From assembly GCA_029718625.1 (NCBI GenBank), contig CM056391.1, forward strand, positions 2,760,579-2,824,578: 64,000 nt of DNA, in the 5' to 3' direction. The translations under genes were made by a program, and so were the position numbers. Shown here in pieces: positions 55,386 through 64,000 of this stretch. The DNA comes from Synaphobranchus kaupii. Taxonomy: Eukaryota > Chordata > Actinopteri > Anguilliformes > Synaphobranchidae. Position 1 is the stretch's first letter; each line of letters begins with the position of its first letter. The notes under the pieces were generated by a model. The model ran no database searches and was not told the origin of the DNA. It saw nothing but the letters and a program-made list of their open reading frames with translations.

Positions 55386-57935
55386 CTGTGACGGAAAGAA
55401 AGAAAAAAATAACTACATCATCCGCTTCAGTCTGAAACTAAAGAGGAAAGCGAGGTCAACAAGGGCTTCCTATACCGCCGGGTCGAGAGGCCCCCTCCTT
55501 TCATTTTCCAACAACAAGCCTTTATTATTTAAGAAAATCAGACAGGTTCAGACCAGACAGGTGTCAAACAAAGCTATCACTGAATAGGGGAGTCTGAACA
55601 CTGTGTTTAATGTTTAGTGTTTGTTCCTCGGTGCGCTGAATTCAGTAGTACATAAGTGCAAGTGATGTTTCACACGTTGATGGCCATCGAGTCTGACATT
55701 ACATTAGGCGCCAGTAAATTAACTGCACTGGAAGCGCAGTGGGTGGATTCGTCATTCTCCTTTTTCAATGTTTCTCTGTGTAAATGACCTTGGATACAAA
55801 ACGCTTCCATTACAACACATTACATTACAATCACTCAGGTGCTCTTATCCAGACCTCAAAGCACGGTTTTACTTAAGGAAAAAAACATTGTCCCTTCTGT
55901 TAGACGGGCAGGCTGTTGGTCAGGACCTAGCAGAATGTGTGTATACCGCATGCTCACTGTACATATTATCCAAACATACAGCATGAACCAAGGCTATAGC
56001 TAACCCCCCCCCCCCCCCCCCCCCCAAGGGGCACAATGGCACATTTGCTCCTAATCTGAAAAATCTAGGGCCACACTAATGCATCCCAATTAGTGGATGT
56101 GCTCCTAAATTATTTTTCCAGTTAGCACACATGAATATTCAGGAGCAAATGGCTTTCCTAGTCCAATAGAAGACAATGGGACAGGGGGCAGAAAATGAGT
56201 GCTTTTACACAGGGCAGTGTACAGATTATATCATATCTATTATATAAACCGCATTATGTCGTATTCATAAATAAATCATCTGAGATCAGTAAGGGATGCC
56301 GTCGCTCTGAAACAGAGGAAGACTCACGAAATGCCCAACGGCCCCAGAGTATTTCCCTGCAGTCTAATACTTATAGTTCCTTTGGTCTTCACTGACAAAT
56401 ATAATGCACTCTATAACAGACTACGTATAGCAGACAACAGATGAACTACATATGTATGATGTCATCAGGTAAAGGAAAAGTGGCCGTTTATTGAAAATAA
56501 GATGATAATATTAATATTTTCCATGAAGACAACAGGAACCAATGTAAACCTGTGCTGGGAAATGATAGCAATGACTATATTACTCTCAAGATGATTTGTG
56601 TTTGAAGACATACACCCACACAAACCTGTCAAAACAAACAAATCAGCAATGGCTCCTCGGTTCTGTTTGCACAAGACCAGTATCACTGGAGGAAGTCACT
56701 AATCTAATTAACCATCAAAGCATATTTTTCTTTTTGGTGTACAGTTCACACAGGATTGTGGTTTCCCAGGGATCTCTGCTCTTCAGTGCCAGGGGAGATC
56801 CACAATTTCAGAGACAATCTGGCTATTCGGGTCATACTCTGAGTTCATGGGTCATAACGTGTCAACGTTTTATCAATGCCAAACGGGAGATGACTGATTG
56901 TTAACGGTAGAAGTCGCTAGGATAGCGGCTTCGTTGTGTCACCTCGGCGACGGCCTGCAGTTCAAAAATATCAGCACTTCCTCAAAAGAAAATGTTCCCT
57001 TGTTAAAATCCTTTAATTGATCCTTTTTATGTTTAGCACACTTGGGGTGAACATTCTGCACTTACATAGGTTATCACCGTTGTGACTGATATGTGTTCTG
57101 AAATCTTAAACGGTAAACAGATTCATTTTACAGGTTATTTATCGTCAGTGGTTGAGAAGAGCATTTTCCCTCATTACTTAGGCTGGCAATTTGCCAATTT
57201 TTAAAATAATAACTAATATTTTCCATACATAACTTACATAAGCCTGTCTGTGTTTGAACACTGCCTATGGCCACTTATGTGTTTTCCACGCTAATGCATT
57301 TTACATGTCTGTGCACTTGGATATTTCCATCTCTGAGTTGCAAGGCTGATATCTCACACTTGCTCCAGGTGTGGCTATTCACACAGGGTTTGTGTTATCA
57401 GACCAAGCTGCCGTGGCTCATTCACACGGGACTAAAATTAGTTGCTGAAAAAGATTACATGCTTCAAAAAAACATTAACTAAAAAAAAAAGTGTTTTTTT
57501 AATGTCCTCCAGTGATAAATAAAATACCTTTTATTTTTACTTGTTTTGTCCATATGGCAGATAAGTTCATTAGTTTTCCCTTCACTTTAAAAAAATTTAA
57601 GAACAATTATTTTCCTACTTGGAATACATCACTTTTAGTGTTGAGCATTACATCAAATACTTTTTGTTTTTACTTGTCCATCTGGCAGATACACATTATT
57701 ATTATTAGATTTTATTGTACGGGTTATATAAAATTATGTATTCTGTCATATTCAACATTGCTTGTCATCTTCCTATCCGATAAGGACTGGCAGAGTAATC
57801 GTGTGTCAGGTGGCACTATCACAGGCCGGAATCTTCCTAAAGGCCTTGAACCAAAAGTAAAAAAAGGGACTACGCAGCTGGACGGTGGGAAACTAAGTTT
57901 TGCTTTTCTACCTAATGAGGTGGTCGTCCTTGGTA
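55386..57935 (-). other. naf1: naf1 intron with a C run and SINE-tail fragment
   Basis: A fragment 'tcactcaggtgctcttatcc' - agacct at about 55828-55855 resembles the SINE/LINE tail in minus orientation. A C run lies at 56004-56025. No exon was recognised. Confidence 0.5.
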
Positions 57936-58002
57936 CACACGCACACGCACACGCACACGCACACGCACACGCACACGCACACGCACACGCACACGCACAC
58001 GC

Positions 58003-58055
<53 letters not shown>
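57936..58055. repeat. (CACACG)n / (CA)n microsatellite in a naf1 intron
   Basis: About twelve cacacg units followed by a CA array. It lies about 185 bp downstream (on the gene strand) of the exon at 58240. Confidence 0.96.
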
Positions 58056-58057
<2 letters not shown>

Positions 58058-58239
58058 CTCTCTGGAAGGGTAGAAAGCATCGCTGTAAATGTTTTATTTT
58101 TTATTGTAGTGCGTTGACTATCTCACAGCAGGTGGGCACTTTCTGCAGAAATAAAGACTCTTATAACTGAAACAGGTGTGAAGTGTTTTCCTGACTGGAT
58201 TGCCTCTTTATTACCAGACAAGGGTGGAACCAAACATAC

Positions 58240-58333
58240 CCAATTGCTCAATTATGCTGGAGATGACTCCGATTGGCTGGATCTCAGCATTCTCGGGGAG
58301 ACTGATGGCCACCTCATTTTCAGCAGGCAACTC
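58240..58333 (-). CDS. naf1: naf1 exon: start of the Gar1/Naf1 domain
   Basis: 31 codons plus one base, with acceptor ctccctacag and donor gtatgt. The translation is ELPAENEVAISLPENAEIQP followed by IGVISSIIEQL. 'LPENAEI.P.G.ISSIIEQLVIIES' across the splice junction (G|TT) is the beginning of the NAF1 core domain. The frame enters in phase 0 from a preceding exon that was not found in the remaining 5.6 kb. Confidence 0.94.
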
Positions 58334-58755
58334 CTGTAGGGAGAGAGGGAGAGAGAGAGACGTCAATCTTGTCAGTTAAAGTCATGCGCCCCACAGCGTC
58401 TCCCCAGGTGTCACCACCTGCCACTTCATTGGTGTTTACTGGTCCAATAGGAAAGAATTAATTACACAGCATTAAAATTAAGAAGTGACCAAAAGGATAT
58501 ACGCACAGAAAACATGCCTGGGGCCCGTTTGTCTAGAAATATTACCCTCCTTATTGCAGATCTGCATACGTTTGAAGCTACGCATTCATTTTCTCTGGAG
58601 AGCGATACTTTACGTTACCTACGAATGTAGTGCCGGCACTGGTCGACTACAACAACAAAGAAGAGCAACAAGTTGCAATGGCCACGTTCGCTCCGCCGCC
58701 GTACTTCCACAGAGAATATAGGCCAGCACTTCAAAAATGATGGTATAAACACTCA
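58334..58755 (-). other. naf1: naf1 intron, unassigned
   Basis: A GA-rich run (58339-58360 on the + strand) follows the acceptor. Nothing else was recognised. Confidence 0.45.
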
Positions 58756-58995
58756 AAATAACCCAGATAGACTGTCGTCGTATTTTATTTGCTTTGGGTG
58801 GACTGTGAAGTGTTTAAGTGCGTTTGGTAGTGGATGCTACCGGTTACCATAGAGTTGCGCTAGCATTAGCAACGTGTGTACGTCCAAAAGAAGGACAGCA
58901 TGGAATTAGCTGAAAATGCTTTCCATCAATCAACCACATCATGGGTAAGTCGTAATTGAGACATTATGTACAAAAATGACAAACTATCCCTTTAA
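58756..58995 (-). mobile_element. Unclassified interspersed repeat, copy 2
   Basis: The reverse complement begins TTAAAGGGATAGTTTG and matches 31260-31497 throughout, for example gctaatgctagcgcaactct and 'ggtagcatccactaccaaac'. Confidence 0.75.
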
Positions 58996-61900
58996 TTTTC
59001 TCTGGAAATGAAAGCCGGGGAAACGTTTCCAGTGGACGACACCGTGCTGGTGGCTGGTGGATTTTTAATGTGTGGCATTTTGAGCATCACTTTCCCTGGA
59101 ATGAACCTTCCTCCGATGGAGCCTTTTTCTGCGCCGTTATGAGACGCGCGATTCTGACGTCATCGCCCAAACTGGGGACTACTTTGCACTCATAAACAAA
59201 ATGAGTTCACCTTAAAGTAAGGGTTACAATCAGGCTTCGCATCGCCTGCGCAGGCAAAAAACATAAGCACTATTATAACCTAGGCAACAATACAGGAAGT
59301 ACACTCACTCTCACAGACGCATACAAAGACACACCATGTGGTGTTCAAAATGGTTTGTTTATGCATGGGGGGGGGGGGGGGGTGGGCAGTAGAACCCTCA
59401 AATACAGTACATGCCTGCCAATTTTCTGAGTTCTTCCGTTATAGCGGAAACACTAAAATGGCCAGGGCAAAAAGAACCCCACTTAAAAACCTTCCGTCCT
59501 CCTTATTTGTAGACTTCAAAACAGCAATTTTTAAAAGGTTTAAATGACACATAAAAGCACAGCGTGCAGGATAAAACTAAGTTAACACATTCTCAAGCGC
59601 CACCTTTTTTAACACAAGCCCAAAAATAAAATGGTTACTGTTCCTGAACCCCTTTGACTACAGACACAATTCTGGTCCGTACTGTAAGGTAACCCTGAGG
59701 AGTTTGTTTTCCAAGAGTCACAATTACTCAGAAGTATTACTGTCTGAAACAAAGTAACAGAAGCTCAAACACAGTGGAAGTAAAAAGAAATTTCTCACCT
59801 AAATTTTTTTTTTCCCCATCATCATGTTACAAAATAATAGCAGTAAAATAGTTTATAGAAACAGAATCGTGAGTTTGAACACTTTCAAACAGCATATTGA
59901 GTTACCAGATTATGATGAAATAAAATCTTCAATCAAAGAAACGCAATGAATGCAAACTAAAGCACTTCCAGCACAGGCCAGTGCTAGATAAGGGGTTAAA
60001 GGCGGAACACAATGACTCCAAACCAGCGCTGTCATCCATCAAATAATAATACAGCAATAATTCTACAGGATAATTAATCAACCCAACGCCTTCTAACAAT
60101 TAAAATGCTAATGCCACCCTCTTTCAACAGATAAATGTGTTTGCAGGCCAAACAATATGCACAGGTCTAATTATGTTTGATGAATAATTCACACGCGCTA
60201 TAAAGCCCTTTCAAACAAACCCGTTGGTGAGCAGTACCGGTCAAAGCTTAGACACATTTGCACAAACGAGCTGATGTAGAAGAAAGGGTCTACAGTCCAT
60301 TTCTCTGGATCAACAGTCATCTCTTCATGTGTATTTTAATGCTTTTAAGGGTTCTCATCATGCGGATGCTTTATTAATAATATTTCATAACTACCATACC
60401 AGCTAGAGTGTTTCATGGATATACTCAAGGCCTTTATTCTTCCAGGCCTCGGTTTCACATGTAATTGCTGGTTTGTTGTTTTTGTCAGCGGACCTGCACT
60501 TAAATGGTGTCCTTTTTCAAAATTATGCCACCCATTCCGCAAATTCATTCTTCAACACTTCCGTGGTGTCATGGATATGAACGTTCCTATTCTTTTTTTA
60601 ATGATTTACTGCGGAAGATTTCTGAGGTAAACACTCAATTATCTTCATGATTAAAAAAAAGAAAGCTCCACCCACACATGCGAAAAATGACACAGCTGAA
60701 ACCTGGACGCACTTTTGAAATATATAGAATATATTGTTACAAAAAAAATAAATACAATGACTGCATATTCCCATGCTGAATTTTGGGTTCTGGGAGAATA
60801 TTTCAACAATTGTAATACAGATCAAGTTACACTCACTCAGACAAAAGAAATTATGCATTAATACACACTAATATACTCACAACCTTTTGCTACAAGCACT
60901 TGTTATGGAGACAAAGCATATTTACATCTCATTGCGTTTTACTGGATAGTCGCTTCAAGCTAATTATGTTGAAGGATCATTTAATTCCCTTCCAGATGAC
61001 ACGTGTACAATACCCCACAATGCACCACTGTGCTTTCTAGCCACACCTATTAAACTCTGCTGCATAAACCGCATTTTTACAGTTGAGACTGGAGTCAACC
61101 CATTTTAAAGCCTTGTACAGTATAGTGTACATGAAACATAACGCATTTATGTAACGCACATTGTGGGTCTGGGTCAGAAGAGGCTTGCTGCCGGCTGGTA
61201 TTCCCCGCTGAAGAGATCTATCTTGGGATGACAAGGCAAAACAGGTGGAACCAGGTCTTCAAAGGGGGAAGAAGGAATAAAGCTCTCTTCAAGAGCTCTT
61301 GAATTGATTATATCCTCCTAATACTCTGGCAATTCTTTTTCTGTCCCCTGTAGGGGATACGAGTCTCTGGTCTGAATTGCAAGAACCATATATTTTATGA
61401 TGCTGAAACCTACACTACAAGGGGGATTCAATAAAAAAAACTAGTAATATTTAAAAAAATATTTTCACTGCAACATGTTTTTGTCATCCAAAGACAAAAT
61501 TCATTATGTCAAAAAAAATGCAAATATTATTTTCTTTCTGCCTGGACTATGTAGGATATGCAGCTTCATGCTCTCTCGTTTTGATCCGATATTCACACTG
61601 CTGACATCAAAGGGTTTTGGAGCAAAATGTCAGAAGGCATTGCACAGTTCTCCATCTTAGAGGACCGAGGACGTGATCAAAGGTCTAAAAAGGACGGACT
61701 CTCGCAGGCTGCAACATCGTCAAGAGGTTAGCGGCGTTAGCCACGTAGCACGTTTCGCAAGTCACTACAACAAGCCCGTTCTATCACGCGTCTCCTTAGC
61801 GTAGCACTTAGCACATCATCCAAAGCAGGAAAAAAAGAAAGGAAACGTGCGAAAGGCTTCACGCTTCTTTCTGTAGAATTATACTTTCGTTTGTTTATCA

Positions 61901-62159
61901 CAAAAGTATCATGAGAGAAGTTAGCGGGGCGAGTGCTGATCTTGACTCTCGATTTTAATGAAACAAAACCACAGACATCACAACTAACATCACTCAACGG
62001 TGTAAGCTACACTTACAATGTAGCCCACGCGACCAAACAATGGAAACCCGATAGCAGTTTAGCGCATTTTGCTAGCCATTTAAGCAGCCTCATTTAGTCA
62101 CTAAGCTACATTAAATGCATCAACAGGCTTGTGCACTGTGCTCTGTAAATCTTTAAATA
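58996..62159. other. Unassigned sequence, presumed naf1 intron
   Basis: A G run lies at 59366-59384. No NAF1 N-terminal exon (Asp/Glu/Ser-rich) was recognised on the - strand. The 86-codon - frame at 61737-61997 shows no known domain. Confidence 0.4.
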
Positions 62160-62345
62160 AAGATAAGTGGGCTTGTAACCTTTAGGGCTGCAGGTGCGAT
62201 TCCCAGGTAGGACACTGCTGCTGTGCCCTTGAGCAAGGTACTTCAGTATATATCCAGCTGTATAAATGGACAGTTTGTAAAAATTATGTACTGTGTAAGT
62301 CACTCTGGATAAGAGTGTCCGCTAAAGGCTTCTAATGTACATGTA
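62160..62345 (+). mobile_element. tRNA-derived SINE, 5'-truncated
   Basis: 'gtgggcttgtaacctttagg' and the box B-like ggtgcgattcc (62193-62203) are followed by 'cccttgagcaaggtacttca', 'atatccagctgtataaatgg' and the tail 'gtcactctggataagagtgt' - ccgctaaaggcttctaatgta. Confidence 0.82.
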
Positions 62346-64000
62346 ATTTAACCACATGGAAAGGAAGATCTTTTAAAAGGAATACATTGGTATAATGGTA
62401 TATGGACCTTCACAATCAATACTTCTCAATGTTGCCAATAACAGGACGGGGATGGAAAGATTTACCTTAATATCACATTTAAATTAACAGAACTATACAA
62501 ATCTAAATAACCGGAATAAATACAATAGCATGTACAATGGGGGGGGGGGGAAAAAAGCTCCTTAAAAAATATATATATATATTTCATGGAAAATTTCTAA
62601 TGAGACCCATAATGCAATTACTACATTACAGTTACTATAGAGTGGAAATTAAGACAATATGCAATCTGGGTGTCTGTGCTACATACGGGGGGGGCGGGGG
62701 GGCTTTGTTAATTTCAGTCATTTACTCCATAGTTACATTTCAGTTAGACAATGTATAATCCAATTTAGTTATAATTAGAGATTTGCATTCATAATGCAAT
62801 TTGTAGGAAGATCAAGACAGCACATGAAAAAAATAAAAAATAAAAAATTAAATATTAAATTGAATTGCATAGGCTTTTGAAAAGACTGCTTTATTACCAG
62901 AAAAAGTACATCGCACAACATTAGCATCCCCCAAATTATAGCCTAAATTTCTAGTAGCTAGGAGGTCACTCGCTGCCATTGCAAAAACATGCAGGCCAAT
63001 ACTGGCAGACAACTTCGAACTAAGACAATAAAACCATCAAGCCCTGAAGACAGGACAGAAACACGGTTGCACCGTTTCCCCGACAGCATTTCCAACATCA
63101 CCTCATACTCTCTCGCCTCCTCCCTGCCCCGCTCTGACAATCCCATGATCCTCTAGGCTACCCATCTTCATACGTTCCTCCTACCCCTCCCAAGCTTAGG
63201 CAGCAAGCACGGTTCTCTCTCCGCACATCAAGATCTTCTTATCCCGGCTTTCTAATTTACTTCGGAGGGAAAACTCAAAGATTAGTACTTTACTACTGTG
63301 TATCTGGGGCCTTTGTTGCGCAATGCGTGCGAGGGGGGAGGGGCTTCCTGGTTTCTCTTTCCAGCGCACTTGAAACCATGATTGAGTTTTGCATAAGCCA
63401 GTCAAAAGGCTCTCAAGGATTAAATGTGGGAATGCCAGCAGTGGGGTCAGGTGGTAATGTTGGTGCTCTCGGTCTCACACACTACAGATCTGTGACTGTT
63501 GGCATGGGAGTCAGAACATCTATGGCTGTATGTCAAGCAATGGATATATAAAATACAGGTGAATTACACATTAATTAGGCCTGGCAGGTACGGCCAAAAT
63601 ATCGTATCATATATGATATTTTTTCGTATTATTGACGGTATTGGGTGTTGCAATACAAATGACATGAGAAGCAAACAGAAATGGATTGCAACTACGTTGT
63701 TTGCAACGTCGCATCACGTTTCTTTAAGGAAATGGAGCGATCGCAAATTCTTTATCATACAGTTGCAATGTGCAATTCAATTAATTGTTTGAATTCATAC
63801 AGAGAAACCTTTTTTTTTTAAATTTAAAATAACTTTTTAAAAAGTATAACGCCCAGCCCCAACATAAAATGAATAAAACAATCCATCAAGCAAAACTTCT
63901 CAAACCTTTCCAGAATTTCCATGATGACACACAATGACACATGTCCCCTCTACAGCCTAGCCTGCCCTTTCACTTTAAGGCAACTTCAGTGAAAAGTAAC
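62346..64000. other. Unassigned sequence
   Basis: G runs lie at 62539-62550 and about 62686-62701, and (AT)n at 62569-62581. The 62-codon - frame at 62958-63146 shows no known domain. No exon was recognised. Confidence 0.4.

Noticed and set aside
57512..58117. 201-codon + strand frame
   Set aside because: Its second half is the CACACG/CA array. The first half has no domain and lies antisense in a naf1 intron.
62958..63146. 62-codon - strand frame as a naf1 5' exon
   Set aside because: It does not have the acidic/serine-rich character of the NAF1 N-terminus, has no matching donor phase, and ends with an in-frame stop before any donor.

Overview
The window is raw eukaryotic DNA from a ray-finned fish, probably a teleost. 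The evidence is vertebrate-type exons flanked by gt/ag splice sites and long introns. The introns are full of CA/GT microsatellites, minisatellites, tRNA-derived SINEs with a LINE-type tail, an L2-like LINE fragment and several families of short inverted-repeat transposons (MITEs). There are no bacterial features: no operons, CRISPR arrays or RBS-led genes. Nearly all open frames over about 60 codons are chance frames or frames through repeats. The species cannot be named from the sequence alone.

Two protein genes can be recognised. On the + strand, 853-1032 is one 60-codon exon of ppargc1a (PGC-1alpha), the activation-domain exon that follows the initiator exon in other vertebrates. Neither the preceding exon nor any later ppargc1a exon was found in the window. 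On the - strand, six consecutive 3' coding exons of naf1 (H/ACA ribonucleoprotein assembly factor) lie at 58240-58333, 55303-55385, 54772-54932, 51736-51787, 49537-49639 and 46920-47340. Their splice phases agree and they cover the central Gar1/Naf1 domain and the proline-rich tail. The 5' exons of naf1 were not recognised and probably lie beyond base 64000. In the assembly as given, naf1 is either antisense inside a very long ppargc1a intron or follows a broken ppargc1a. A 500-N gap at 4759-5258 lies between the two genes, so their linkage depends on a scaffold join.

Layout: 1-1032 holds a SINE tail, a palindromic MITE and the ppargc1a exon. 1033-7050 holds GT arrays, G/C homopolymers, the gap and an 18-unit 74-bp minisatellite. 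7051-46900 is about 40 kb of intronic or intergenic DNA with no convincing exon but many transposon relics, including four copies of one palindromic MITE, TTAA-flanked MITEs (one split by an L2 insertion), a TAA-flanked Harbinger-like MITE and a hAT-like MITE. 46920-58333 is naf1, whose introns carry a 48-bp minisatellite, CT/GT arrays running into a splice donor, a CpG-rich block and a long GTAA array. 58334-64000 is repeat-bearing DNA upstream of the last naf1 exon found.

Functionally, PGC-1alpha is a transcriptional coactivator of mitochondrial and metabolic genes and NAF1 is a nuclear snoRNP/telomerase-RNP assembly factor. Nothing in the sequence links their functions. The points most worth a second look are the gene arrangement across the gap, the naf1 donor site made of microsatellite DNA with an open reading frame through the retained intron, a one-base frame break in the naf1 tail, and the nested or palindromic mobile elements.
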